Below the pieces are notes generated by a model that saw only the letters and a program-made list of their open reading frames with translations, was not told where the DNA came from and searched no databases. Shown piece by piece: positions 33,542 through 42,710 of a stretch of 64,000 bases of DNA (positions are counted from its first letter, which is position 1; each line of letters begins with the position of its first letter). This DNA is from Shewanella frigidimarina. GTDB lineage: Bacteria > Pseudomonadota > Gammaproteobacteria > Enterobacterales > Shewanellaceae. The DNA lies in the NCBI RefSeq assembly GCF_003797125.1, contig NZ_RKKE01000001.1, positions 124,001 to 188,000 of the forward strand. The letters are read 5' to 3'. The position numbers and the translations under genes were made by a program.

Positions 33542-36464
33542 TTTTAATATCGATCACATTTCGCGAGACATATGTGATTATTTTTGTCGCAACAGCACAA
33601 AATGCGCAACAAAAGATGACCTAAAATGGGTCTTTGAACGTTGGCTTCCATTAATGGATAGCGCTAAGCCATCTGAACAAATCAAAACGCTCACTCTCAA
33701 CGAAATAAATGCTATCAACAAATTCATTAAAACAGTATCAACGGGAAAACAAAGACACTATAAACTTGCCTTAGTCAATATTGTGACTTACCTCGGAGAT
33801 GTGCTGCATTGGCAACTTCCAGAAGTGAAAGAATTGCCCTGGGAAGATCAAGACTTAATCTGGTTTAGTAAAATCAATCATTGTGCTGACGAAGCTTTTC
33901 AAGTGCTTGACGCATATTCACAAAGTAAGGTCGCATTGTTTAATCAACGTCCCCAGCCATCCGCTGAATTTGTCGCTCTGGCGATCGCAATGGAAGTGGC
34001 TCCATTTTCCATCCATTATCTGACGAGCATTATTAATGATCCTAACTGCGTCATAATTGAAGATACTGAAACCTATCTCAAAGTGGATCATTTAGGTGGA
34101 TTGAATAAACAAAAGGGTGAAGATGACGATGTATTTTTTACTCGTTATCATTTACCTCTCTTTGTGTATCGCCTTTTATGCGACTATCAAAAAGAACCGA
34201 TAAAAGGTTTAACAACCCAAAAACTTCATAAACGCCTTAACCAGCTCATCGAAGATGAGCCATTTTACCTCACCGCGAAACCTGTTTGGCATTGGCAACA
34301 TCTTTTTCAAGCGGTTTGGAATTATCGCGATAATGTCGTACCCACGTTGCTCAAAGATATTAGTTATCCTGAACGCCATGTGGCATTCGTTAAAATTGAA
34401 ACCACTCTTAAAGATACGCGACAACAATTAAAATCCATTTATGAATATGATTGGCGAGCACCACTCAGTGGATCATCAACGTCTCAATCTCAAGAAAATG
34501 ATTGGCCACACAAACGGTTGCTCAGCAACAAGCATGTAGATAAGCAACTCGATTGTCGTTTAAGTGAATTTGAACAACACAACATTTTACCCGCCATGCT
34601 CTACCGTTATACCCAGGAGCTTATTGAACACGGCGGTGTCAATAAGTCAGTATTGGCTGATAACACTATCTACAATTATACAACGTTACAATCAAAGCTA
34701 ACCTCTCACCCCCTCTCTTATGCAAACGCCATTGACGAAGAAGCACTACAACTATGGGCACACCGGGTCTATTACTCACTTGAAAATGATAGAAGTCGAC
34801 TTTATATGTTGTATTTTTTTCGTTTTATGCGCCATCAAGCCATCACAGATGGTATTGACCTCACAGAGTTTGATGCACCTACATCTTGTTCAAGTGTCGA
34901 TGCCTATCGACTGAGTCTTGAAGAGTTACATGACATAACAGATGCCTTGCTCACTCATCAAGACGGACATCCTTTACAGCGGCTGTTTTGTGCGGTTTCT
35001 GGCATTTTAGCTTATTTCGCCATGTTAAGGCGCGGAGAGATCTTACGTTTACGGATCCAAGATATTCATTGTCTTCCAAACCATCCACAATGCTTTCGCA
35101 TCTATATCAGAAAAACAGAAGAAGGGACGACTAAAGAGCATAAAGCTCGTACAGTACACACGGTTATTCCAGAGGAACTGGCTAAACTCGTGCGCATCGT
35201 ACTTGCAAATAAAGCAATGTGTGATGTCAGTGAGCCACTGATTGGCTTTACCGATGAAAGTTATCATTCACGCCAATTGAATTACCTTTTACCACTGACA
35301 AAAGCCATTAAAGCTATCGCTGGTCATCATGTACGGTTTCATCATTTACGTCACAGCGGCGTACATCTTTTTATGCAGCAAGCCTTGCATATGGCTTACG
35401 GTTTAGCCCCTCAATTGACAACGACTTCTGCTGCACTTCAGCGATTACTAACAGAAGAAGTCGTCAACGCTCGTTTCGACTACTGGTTAGAAGGTCATCA
35501 TTTTTCACAATGCAACGACAATTTACTGTTTGATGAGGTATGTAAACAAATCGGCCATGAAAACTACGCGACGACTCGTTGGTCCTACCTGCATAGCATT
35601 GACTGGCTGTATCCCTTTTACAGACTTGGTTATGGCGCATTGCAACCACGAGAATATTCACACGCAGAATTAAAATACATACTCAACTTAACACCGAGCT
35701 CTAATGATCTTTCTCGTCAATTAGCACTCATAAGCCCTAAGTACCGCGACAAAACCCTAGCGCAAAAACAAAATAGCGCAATATCGCTTACCGAAAATCA
35801 ATTACGTCGCCACCTATTGTGTTCGAAGCGTTCATCGTTAAACGCTATCCCAAACAATATTGTATGGAGCACGAACTATGACGAAGTGGCTTTCGACTTC
35901 ATCAAACGTTGGCAGGGCTCTTTCTCTACTGCACCCAAAAATTTTGTATTTTATCTCTTCCTTGAAATGCGAAAAGCAAAGCAATTGAACTGGCCACTGC
36001 TTAGCCAAATTTGGCACCAATCAGGTCGACATTTACACCCCAATATCAATAAAGCTCAAATGACAGCACTGTCAAATTTACCGGCACCCACAATTTCCAC
36101 AAATGAAACCGGTCAAGCGTTAACACTGACATTAGCTTGTAATGTCAAAAACTCACGGCACTTTGAAACCGTCTTAAGGCAACCACAGTGGCGATGGTTA
36201 CGACCAAGTTTCACACTCATCATTAACCGGAAAACAGATACAAATGTCCAACTTTCGAGACTGAAACAATATTTTGTCAAAGCACAAGAGAAGTACATGG
36301 TAAAGAAGCAATCAGAGGGGGATTCACACTTAACAATCACTCTAACGCCAACGTTCACCCCGTCCAAGAGCAAAACTCAAAGGAAAGCATTGCGCGTTAA
36401 CAATATCGAATTCGCCCTTAAACATATTCAAATGTATATCAAACACGTTCAACAAACTAAATAG
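33534..36464 (+). CDS. Very large tyrosine recombinase (976 aa)
   Basis: The catalytic residues of a tyrosine recombinase are all present: Arg499 in MLRRGEILRLR, Lys in the RKTEEGTTKEHKAR hairpin, His603/Arg606/His607 in HHLRH, His675 in IGHE and nucleophile Tyr685 in TTRWSYLH. The domain spans about 470-700. It is preceded by ~450 residues and followed by ~280 residues (with KRSSLNAIPNNIVWSTNYDE and a Lys-rich end) that I do not recognise. Normal integrases have 300-450 residues, so this is a strongly extended form. It is the third gene of a four-gene operon, overlapping the defective recombinase-like gene. The layout recalls multi-recombinase elements such as Tn554 or the gamma-mobile-trio; identity with either cannot be shown by eye. 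Confidence 0.82.
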   Translation: MFSFNIDHISRDICDYFCRNSTKCATKDDLKWVFERWLPLMDSAKPSEQIKTLTLNEINAINKFIKTVSTGKQRHYKLALVNIVTYLGDVLHWQLPEVKELPWEDQDLIWFSKINHCADEAFQVLDAYSQSKVALFNQRPQPSAEFVALAIAMEVAPFSIHYLTSIINDPNCVIIEDTETYLKVDHLGGLNKQKGEDDDVFFTRYHLPLFVYRLLCDYQKEPIKGLTTQKLHKRLNQLIEDEPFYLTAKPVWHWQHLFQAVWNYRDNVVPTLLKDISYPERHVAFVKIETTLKDTRQQLKSIYEYDWRAPLSGSSTSQSQENDWPHKRLLSNKHVDKQLDCRLSEFEQHNILPAMLYRYTQELIEHGGVNKSVLADNTIYNYTTLQSKLTSHPLSYANAIDEEALQLWAHRVYYSLENDRSRLYMLYFFRFMRHQAITDGIDLTEFDAPTSCSSVDAYRLSLEELHDITDALLTHQDGHPLQRLFCAVSGILAYFAMLRRGEILRLRIQDIHCLPNHPQCFRIYIRKTEEGTTKEHKARTVHTVIPEELAKLVRIVLANKAMCDVSEPLIGFTDESYHSRQLNYLLPLTKAIKAIAGHHVRFHHLRHSGVHLFMQQALHMAYGLAPQLTTTSAALQRLLTEEVVNARFDYWLEGHHFSQCNDNLLFDEVCKQIGHENYATTRWSYLHSIDWLYPFYRLGYGALQPREYSHAELKYILNLTPSSNDLSRQLALISPKYRDKTLAQKQNSAISLTENQLRRHLLCSKRSSLNAIPNNIVWSTNYDEVAFDFIKRWQGSFSTAPKNFVFYLFLEMRKAKQLNWPLLSQIWHQSGRHLHPNINKAQMTALSNLPAPTISTNETGQALTLTLACNVKNSRHFETVLRQPQWRWLRPSFTLIINRKTDTNVQLSRLKQYFVKAQEKYMVKKQSEGDSHLTITLTPTFTPSKSKTQRKALRVNNIEFALKHIQMYIKHVQQTK

Positions 36465-36473
36465 AGGTTTTTT

Positions 36474-37793
36474 ATGACACAACTGATAATACCGGCAGCA
36501 TCGAGTCAAATTTTTTTAGACATCGTTGATAATCTGAATAAAAAAGAGAGTGACAACTGCATTAGCGTCTTTATTAATGCGAAAGCCAATAAAGCGACCT
36601 ATATCGGCGGGATCTATCCAGAATACATGCTATGTGATGTAGCATTAGAACCTGGGCATGGTTTAAAAAACAGCGAATTCGCTATCCCTCGCGATTTCTT
36701 TATTAACATGAAAAGCGTCAAATTTGGGTACGGTCAAGCATATATAACACCCCATATTTTACACCTTTCATACGAGAATGGGCATTACACTACTGTTCAG
36801 TTTTGTCTGTATTTAACAAAAGATACATTAACGAAAAGCCAAGACTATCTTCCGATGGATATATTTGATCTTGACGTCGCCCACCAAAAACATATTGAGT
36901 ACTTTAAAGCCAATAGCCAACGCGCTTTTCATCCTGTATCCGTTACGACACTTCAATATATTTTGAATGAAACACAACATTATATCCCTTTAGAATTTAT
37001 TCAGTTTAATAGTGAAAAAAGAGAGTTACGCTATCAACGCAATGGCAAAGTGAACGAAAAAATGATGCCTGAACATATTAAACCTCCTTTCTCTTTTGCT
37101 TTGACACAACATGCCGCCACGCAGTTAACACAGATTTGCAACAATACTGAGGGTTCTGAGATTGAAATCTGCGTTGAAGGTGATGCCATTTCATTTAAAT
37201 CACCCGAACAGTCAATGACATGCATACTCAGTGATATTGAGTTATTTTATCAACGAGATATCTACGAACCTCAAACGGTTTTAGATTTTCAGGGAGATCT
37301 ATGGGCATTAAAGATGAGAAATGATGCTCTTTGGAAACAACAGGAGATCAAAGCCGCGAACCAATGCATGTTGTTTATCGAAGAAAACGAGATGTTTATC
37401 TGCTCTATTTTAGACCATAGTAAGTTATTTAAACCCATTGCAACGAATATCAGCACAAAAGGTTCATTGCTCTTTGCCTATTGCCCTAAAGCATTATCTG
37501 AACTTTATATCAAAAATATGCTCAATATGACACTGACGCGAGCCACGCTAACAAAAGACAAACAAGGAGAATACAAACTCAATATTTATAGGGATTTACA
37601 AGATCGCCTTCCTTACGGCAGCATTGAATTAAAACCAGAACAACCAAAACTGAAGCAATACCAAGCACTCAAGCGTAAGTACGACGAAACGCATGGTAAC
37701 CGATTTATCATTCAGCCTGAACCCTCTGAAAAACAAGGTCAGCTAGCATTTGAAGAGGTGGTAGAAGATCCTTATGGTTTTGAAGAGGACTAA
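36474..37793 (+). CDS. Operon partner of unknown function, possible sliding-clamp-like fold
   Basis: This 439-residue protein has AGAGG before ATG 36474. It has no signal or membrane part. Two segments resemble beta-clamp (DnaN) repeats: FAIPRDFFINMKSVKFGYGQ and FSFALTQHAATQLTQICNNT followed by EIEICVEGDAISFKSPEQSM, which reads like the clamp pattern of helix, strand pair and acidic strand. The extreme C-terminus has QGQLAF (421-426), matching the QxxLxF clamp-binding motif. Either a clamp-like scaffold for the recombinases or a protein that docks on the host clamp is possible. It follows the 976-residue recombinase by 9 bp. All functional statements are inference. Confidence 0.65.
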   Translation: MTQLIIPAASSQIFLDIVDNLNKKESDNCISVFINAKANKATYIGGIYPEYMLCDVALEPGHGLKNSEFAIPRDFFINMKSVKFGYGQAYITPHILHLSYENGHYTTVQFCLYLTKDTLTKSQDYLPMDIFDLDVAHQKHIEYFKANSQRAFHPVSVTTLQYILNETQHYIPLEFIQFNSEKRELRYQRNGKVNEKMMPEHIKPPFSFALTQHAATQLTQICNNTEGSEIEICVEGDAISFKSPEQSMTCILSDIELFYQRDIYEPQTVLDFQGDLWALKMRNDALWKQQEIKAANQCMLFIEENEMFICSILDHSKLFKPIATNISTKGSLLFAYCPKALSELYIKNMLNMTLTRATLTKDKQGEYKLNIYRDLQDRLPYGSIELKPEQPKLKQYQALKRKYDETHGNRFIIQPEPSEKQGQLAFEEVVEDPYGFEED

Positions 37794-37961
37794 TGACAAA
37801 TTGAATACGATAAGTACAACAAAACACTGGACAAATACACAGTACTAGTTGTATAAATAGTGTTGGTTAACTAATAAGCTAAAACATCAGCCTATTGGGA
37901 AACACAATGTGGTGATTAACTTGCGCGATTGGCAAGTTGAGTTACCCTAAAAATAGCAGTT
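37794..37961. other. Spacer after the recombinase operon
   Basis: AT-rich stretch with no gene and no T-tailed hairpin; TTGCGCGATTGGCAAGTTGA near 37920 contains a small inverted pair. Confidence 0.4.
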
Positions 37962-38079
37962 GGGAGAGAGTGGCGGCAACCACTCTCCCCCGTACCGGCT
38001 GCGACGACCTTTAAACCGCACCCAGCCGATGGCCAAATTCTAACGAATTCCATCGGATAGGGATAGATCTATTTGATGG
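37962..38079 (+). promoter_or_regulatory. Structured leader of the integrase gene with overlapping hairpins
   Basis: Hairpin 1: GGGAGAGAGTGG (37962-37973), loop CGGCAA, CCACTCTCCC (37980-37989). Hairpin 2: CGGCTGCG (37996) with CAGCCG (38023-38028). Hairpin 3: CCGATGG (38026-38032) with CCATCGG (38050-38056) and an inner AATTC/GAATT stem. Hairpins 2 and 3 share CCG at 38026-38028 and exclude each other. CCATC of hairpin 3 can alternatively pair with GATGG (38075-38079), which overlaps the GGAGG ribosome site. This resembles a regulated leader; an integrase attachment-site region is the other option. Confidence 0.55.
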
Positions 38080-38088
38080 AGGCCTCTT

Positions 38089-39255
38089 ATGGCTCAAATT
38101 CGCATTCGCCCCAATGGGCGTATTCAGTTCGACATACATCTTTATGGCTGCCGTTTTCGTGAAGGCACCAAACTGATGGCCACCCCCAAAAACCTTGCAC
38201 ACGCCAAAGCCACACTCAAAAAAATGAGTGCCGAAATTGACTTAGGCACCTTTCAATATCGTGACTACTTCCCTAACAGCCAAAAAGTGGCGAAGTTTGA
38301 GTTACTGCAACGCGCAGCTCACCCAGACCGCCTATATCCCTTCTTTGATAACTTTGCCAACCAATGGTTTGAACGTAAGAAAGCGACATGGAAAAATAGT
38401 TACCAAGCCACTATTCGCGCGGCATTAGATAAATACCTTATCCCAGAGTTTGGTAATACCCTAGTCAATGAAATCACCTTGTCACAGGTGGATTACTTTC
38501 GTCAGGCACTGAAAGAAGGCGAGAAAAAAGACGGTTCACGCTTGTTGTCTAATCGTCGAATTAATTTTTTACTCTGGCCTCTGGTTGCCATGGTGAGTTT
38601 GGCCGCTGAAGAATGTAAGTTTGAATATCCACTAAGACGATATAAATCGCTTAAGGAAGAAAAGGCAGAATCACATCCCATGACCATTGATGAGGTGCGC
38701 AAGTTTCTCGATAAAGTACCGCAGAAGTGGAAGGATTATTTTATTATCCGATTTTGGACAGGCATGCGCAGTTGTGAGGTGCATGGTTTGGAATGGGAGC
38801 ATATTGATTTTGACCACAAATTAATCCGAATTCGTCAAAATTGGGTCAATGGTGAAGTGTGTGATGTGAAAACACCAAAATCTCGCCGCGAATTAAAAAT
38901 GTGCGACACTATCTTTGATGCTTTTAAACGTATTCAAGCCGTTAAAACAGGGCGTTCTAACTTCGTGTTCATCGCGCCAACAGGTTTCCCCCCTTCAACG
39001 CATTTTATTAGCCGTAAATTGTGGTTTCCCACCTTAAAAGCCGCTGGTCTAAAACCACGTCGACCTTATGAAACGCGCCATACCGCAGCGGTGCTTCATA
39101 TCGCTGCTCACGAAAACCCCTTGTACATTTCGCAAATGCTCGGTCATAGCGACACCCGATTGCTGTTTGATGTCTATGCCCCCTATGTCGCTAACGCTTC
39201 ACGCCTTGACGGCAGTGCATTTGATTCGTTAATGCGAAGTGAAGGCTTGGGGTAG
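38089..39255 (+). CDS. Phage-type tyrosine integrase
   Basis: This 388-residue protein has an N-terminal arm-binding-like domain (MAQIRIRPNGRIQFDIHLYG, DUF3596-like), a core-binding domain (about 90-190) and a catalytic domain. Residues Arg227 (GMRSCEVHGLEW), Lys in VKTPKSRRE, Arg330-His331 (YETRHTAA), His353 (LGHSD) and nucleophile Tyr363 (FDVYAPYV) are all present. GGAGG lies before the ATG. It belongs to the lambda/P4-type integrases of phages and islands. It is separate from the recombinase operon and is followed by an unknown gene; it is probably the integrase of this part of the island, though no tRNA or att direct repeat is obvious nearby. Confidence 0.92.
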   Translation: MAQIRIRPNGRIQFDIHLYGCRFREGTKLMATPKNLAHAKATLKKMSAEIDLGTFQYRDYFPNSQKVAKFELLQRAAHPDRLYPFFDNFANQWFERKKATWKNSYQATIRAALDKYLIPEFGNTLVNEITLSQVDYFRQALKEGEKKDGSRLLSNRRINFLLWPLVAMVSLAAEECKFEYPLRRYKSLKEEKAESHPMTIDEVRKFLDKVPQKWKDYFIIRFWTGMRSCEVHGLEWEHIDFDHKLIRIRQNWVNGEVCDVKTPKSRRELKMCDTIFDAFKRIQAVKTGRSNFVFIAPTGFPPSTHFISRKLWFPTLKAAGLKPRRPYETRHTAAVLHIAAHENPLYISQMLGHSDTRLLFDVYAPYVANASRLDGSAFDSLMRSEGLG

Positions 39256-39280
39256 CAGAAAAATAGCACTCTTTATCTGT

Positions 39281-39297
39281 GCCGCGCCTTACGCGGC
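39281..39297. repeat. Short GC hairpin between integrase and 561-aa gene
   Basis: GCCGCG-CCTTA-CGCGGC forms a 6-bp perfect GC stem in the 83-bp gap. No T-run follows, so it is more likely an mRNA-stability or binding element than a terminator. Confidence 0.5.
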
Positions 39298-39338
39298 CAA
39301 TTAATTTAACAATAACTTGTATCAACAAGGGGTTATTT

Positions 39339-41024
39339 ATGATTTGTATTACCTGTTTTAATGGCGGCTTAACGGGCTCATTAACTGAACACTTTAACGC
39401 ACAATTTGCAGTTGATTTAGAAATAGCATCATTCTCGTTGACTAAATTACTTGCAATGCCATCGGTATCGTTAAACAAAGATGAATGGTTCAATATGTTT
39501 GATGACAATATCTCATCTCAAACCATTATTCAGTTTTTTCAAAAATATCCGTTAACCATACCCTGTTCATCTTCTAACCTAAATCAGGCTTGTTATAAAG
39601 AGCTTGCACTTTTTTTGGGGTTTACTGGTGAGCTGTCTGATTATCAATCAATGCAAGCTCGGCAATTACGCTTTTTTGCTCAATTCATTATGCAAGAATG
39701 TCATTTAACACTGTGCCCTTGTTCCTTTACTCAACTAAAAATAAATCGAGGCTTAAAGGAGCAACACAAGCTTCAAAGTAAGCTTAATCATATTTTGGCA
39801 GCAAGAAGAGAACATGACAAAAACCTGGTGTCATTAAAGGTAAAAGTCGACTATGTTCCCTCAAAGCTTGATTACAACTTTATCCTTAGTGCAGAATTTT
39901 TAGCCGCACGAAATAAAATCGAAGCGCGTACCTTTAATACTTCTGACAAACTGCTCAAACGAGCAAAGGTCATCCAAGCTTTGTCATATGATCTACAAGA
40001 CATGGATACTGAAGAAAAAATTACCGACTTTAAAGCAAAGGTTTACCATGAGCTGCAAAAGTTCAGAGACAGCGAATTTGTTACAGACATTAAAGTGTAT
40101 ACGTCTGAATATTTCCCCGAGTCACAGCGCAATAATTTTCGATGTGATTATAAGCAAAAAGACAAATACCCTATCGATATCGTCATCGCAGATCGATTTA
40201 TTGCCAGAACATGCCTGTCTTCACTCCAAAAAAGAAACCCAGGCGGAAAAGTGACAGACATGATGTGCAACGATATCCTTATCATTAATGATCTTTACAA
40301 AATACCTAATAAGCTAAAACCTTTCCCGGTAAAATGGGCAACGGTTGAACGCGGTGAAAGAGAAAGCACCGGTAAACAGCGGATCCATGTCAAAATTACC
40401 TACAACAATGGTCAGCAGTGCTACCTCAGAAACGTTTCTAATATCCCCTGCGTCGAGCAGCCCACATTATTGTTGCCTTCAGAAGAGAAGATCAGCCGTG
40501 TTTATCATAAATTTACCCATACACACATTATCTTTTATGTCTGGAGTGGCATTATTGAGACCGCGCAAACGAGAGAAGTTATTTATAAATTTGGGGTATG
40601 TCGTTTTGACTGGACAGATACAGAAAAGTACGCAATTGAAGAATTAACACAATCTGTGATGAACCGTCAATTTGAGTATTGTCGCTCACATCAGATTGTG
40701 GCTAATGAGGCTAAAGTGGAGTTAATTTCAACCCCGATGCCTTTTAATGGTAGTTGGGCAAATAGCGCGTTAGGTCGATTAGAAAGTTGGCTAAAAGAGC
40801 CAAACAATAATCCATTGTTAATACATAATGACAATACGCTTGAGAATAACATGGTCAGCAGTAATCCGACTGAGATCATGTGTGACGACAGACATAAAAA
40901 GTTGTTTGTTATTCCATTTATCAAAAATCAAGTCAACACAATGGAAAATGGACAGCCTATTACTTTTATTGATCTTAATAATGATAAGAATAGGGAGTAC
41001 AAAGTGCCTGGGCAACAGAGCTAA
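39339..41024 (+). CDS. Unknown protein encoded behind the integrase (561 aa)
   Basis: The ATG at 39339 has AAGGGG upstream and is preferred; a longer frame with GTG starts at 39279. The 561-residue soluble protein shows no motif I recognise. The N-terminal third contains paired cysteines (LCPCSFTQLK), the middle is charged and helical (QSKLNHILAARREHDKNL, TDFKAKVYHELQKFRDSEFV), and the second half is strand-rich with DIVIADRFIARTC and FYVWSGIIETAQTREVIYKF. The length, island location and lack of relatives I know make it a possible cargo (for example defence) or element-maintenance protein; this is a guess from position. A strong terminator follows at 41093. Confidence 0.75.
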   Translation: MICITCFNGGLTGSLTEHFNAQFAVDLEIASFSLTKLLAMPSVSLNKDEWFNMFDDNISSQTIIQFFQKYPLTIPCSSSNLNQACYKELALFLGFTGELSDYQSMQARQLRFFAQFIMQECHLTLCPCSFTQLKINRGLKEQHKLQSKLNHILAARREHDKNLVSLKVKVDYVPSKLDYNFILSAEFLAARNKIEARTFNTSDKLLKRAKVIQALSYDLQDMDTEEKITDFKAKVYHELQKFRDSEFVTDIKVYTSEYFPESQRNNFRCDYKQKDKYPIDIVIADRFIARTCLSSLQKRNPGGKVTDMMCNDILIINDLYKIPNKLKPFPVKWATVERGERESTGKQRIHVKITYNNGQQCYLRNVSNIPCVEQPTLLLPSEEKISRVYHKFTHTHIIFYVWSGIIETAQTREVIYKFGVCRFDWTDTEKYAIEELTQSVMNRQFEYCRSHQIVANEAKVELISTPMPFNGSWANSALGRLESWLKEPNNNPLLIHNDNTLENNMVSSNPTEIMCDDRHKKLFVIPFIKNQVNTMENGQPITFIDLNNDKNREYKVPGQQS

Positions 41025-41092
41025 ATAGTCGAAGCAGAATCAGTGGGGGTAACTGAATTGAATGAGGTAGTTTAGTGATGTCCGGCTGACAC

Positions 41093-41132
41093 GATAACAG
41101 GTGAGAGTAAATACTCACCTGTTATCATTTTT
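41093..41132 (+). terminator. Rho-independent terminator between island and glycan cluster
   Basis: GATAACAGGTGAG (41093-41105), loop AGTAAATA, CTCACCTGTTATC (41114-41126) gives a 13-bp perfect stem followed by ATTTTT. It terminates the plus-strand 561-aa gene and may also serve glmM, which ends at 41136 on the other strand. Confidence 0.88.
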
Positions 41133-41135
41133 GAA

Positions 41136-42485
41136 TTAAGCCCTAACCGCTTTTGCAATATGCTCTGCTTGTGCTTGTGACATTTCAGGATCTATTGATT
41201 CAACCATCACGCGGATTAGTGGTTCAGTACCTGATTTACGTAATAACACACGACCTTTATCACCTAGAACAGCTTCTGCTTCAATCACTGCTTGCTTTAC
41301 AGCAGCAGAGGCTAGGATCTCATTAGCATTGTTAGCGATTAAACGCACATTAAGCAGTACTTGAGGTAACTTTTTCATACCCGATACTATCTCAGCTAAT
41401 GACTCGCCAGATTGTAATACCGCTTGTAATACTAATAGTGATGCCACAACAGCATCGCCAGTAGAGGCATGGTCAAGGTGTAAAATATGGCCAGAACCTT
41501 CGCCACCTATGCGCCATCCAGTCTGTTTTAATTGCTCAACCACATAACGGTCACCCACTTTGGCGCGTTTAAACGGGATATCCATTTCTTTTAACGCAAT
41601 CTCAAGGCCGAGGTTAGACATTAACGTGCCGACGACACCGCCTGTCATTGTGCCTTGCTGTTTGGCCGATTTAGCTAAAATATACAAAATTTGATCGCCG
41701 TCCACTACATGGCCATTATGGTCAACAAACATCACCCGGTCAGCGTCACCGTCCATCGCAATGCCTAAATCAGCTTCATGTACCATAACTGCTGTTTGCA
41801 AACTGTCTAAATGGGTCGCACCGCAATGGTCATTAATATTAGTGCCATTAGGCTTATCATTAATGCTAATCACCTCAGCACCTAACTCGCGGTATACATT
41901 GGGTGCAATATGATACGCCGCACCGTTAGCACTATCGACGACAATTTTAAGGCCTGCTAAGGTTAAATCTTTAGCAAATACGCCTTTGCAAAACTCAATG
42001 TAACGACCCGCAGCATCATTAATCCGGCGCACTTTTCCCAAATCTTCAGAAGCAACACACTGCATTGCATTATGATTAAGAGCTTGATCTAACAATGCTT
42101 CAATTTCAAGCTCTTGTTCGTCATTAAGCTTAGTGCCAGAATTTGAGAAAAACTTAATGCCGTTATCATAAAAAGGATTGTGCGATGCACTGATCACCAC
42201 CCCTGCATCGGCTCTGAACGTAGAGGCTAAATACGCTACGGCAGGCGTTGGCATAGGGCCAATTAATGCCACATTCACACCAGCAGCGGATAAACCCGCT
42301 TCAATAGCCGACTCCAACATATAGCCACTACTACGAGTATCTTTACCAATCAACACTTCTTGGGTACCGGTTGAGGCTAAGACTTTGCCCGCAGCCCAAC
42401 CTAACTTCATAGCAAAATCAGGCGTAATAGGAAACGTCCCTACTTTTCCACGCACACCATCGGTGCCAAAATACTTACGAGACAT
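41136..42485 (-). CDS. glmM: Phosphoglucosamine mutase
   Basis: This 449-residue enzyme converts glucosamine-6-phosphate to glucosamine-1-phosphate, feeding UDP-GlcNAc. The start [16 protein letters not shown] at 42485 is canonical; a longer frame to 42533 is unlikely. Motifs: catalytic phosphoserine loop [17 protein letters not shown], metal-binding DGDADR, sugar-binding GGEGSGH and phosphate-binding [12 protein letters not shown]. It is the last gene of the glycan cluster, separated from galU by GC-rich repeats. Shewanella normally carries glmM near ftsH/folP, so this may be a second copy devoted to surface glycans; that needs the rest of the genome. Confidence 0.95.
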   Translation of the reverse strand: MSRKYFGTDGVRGKVGTFPITPDFAMKLGWAAGKVLASTGTQEVLIGKDTRSSGYMLESAIEAGLSAAGVNVALIGPMPTPAVAYLASTFRADAGVVISASHNPFYDNGIKFFSNSGTKLNDEQELEIEALLDQALNHNAMQCVASEDLGKVRRINDAAGRYIEFCKGVFAKDLTLAGLKIVVDSANGAAYHIAPNVYRELGAEVISINDKPNGTNINDHCGATHLDSLQTAVMVHEADLGIAMDGDADRVMFVDHNGHVVDGDQILYILAKSAKQQGTMTGGVVGTLMSNLGLEIALKEMDIPFKRAKVGDRYVVEQLKQTGWRIGGEGSGHILHLDHASTGDAVVASLLVLQAVLQSGESLAEIVSGMKKLPQVLLNVRLIANNANEILASAAVKQAVIEAEAVLGDKGRVLLRKSGTEPLIRVMVESIDPEMSQAQAEHIAKAVRA

Positions 42486-42499
42486 AAAAACTCCAAAAT

Positions 42500-42660
42500 T
42501 AAAAATTAAGTACCTAGGGCGTGACTTCGTCACTGCTAAGATCGCTTCGCTGCTAGAGCGGACTTCGTCCTGCTAAAGTCGCTTCGCTATGCTGTTTGCT
42601 TTTATAGTCTCTAGCCGCGTAGCGTCCTAGCAGCGCAGCGCTCTAGGCTTTTAGGCTATA
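42500..42660. repeat. GC-rich short palindromic repeats between galU and glmM
   Basis: The spacer is made of small hairpins with three-base loops (GTGAC-TTC-GTCAC, GGAC-TTC-GTCC) and CTAGCAGCGCAGCGCTCTAG-type palindromes plus TTGCTTTTATAG, the same words as in the tandem array at 2265-2500. It seems to be the same repeat family. Confidence 0.75.
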
Positions 42661-42662
42661 GC

Positions 42663-42689
42663 AAAAAACCAACTACAAAGAGTTGGTTT
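42663..42689 (-). terminator. Terminator of galU
   Basis: AAACCAACT-ACAAAG-AGTTGGTTT (42666-42689) forms a 9-bp stem followed on the minus strand by six T (complement of 42663-42668). It lies 22 bp downstream of the galU stop and should separate galU from the glmM transcript. Confidence 0.85.
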
Positions 42690-42710
42690 GGGTGTTAAAA
42701 AGATGAATTT

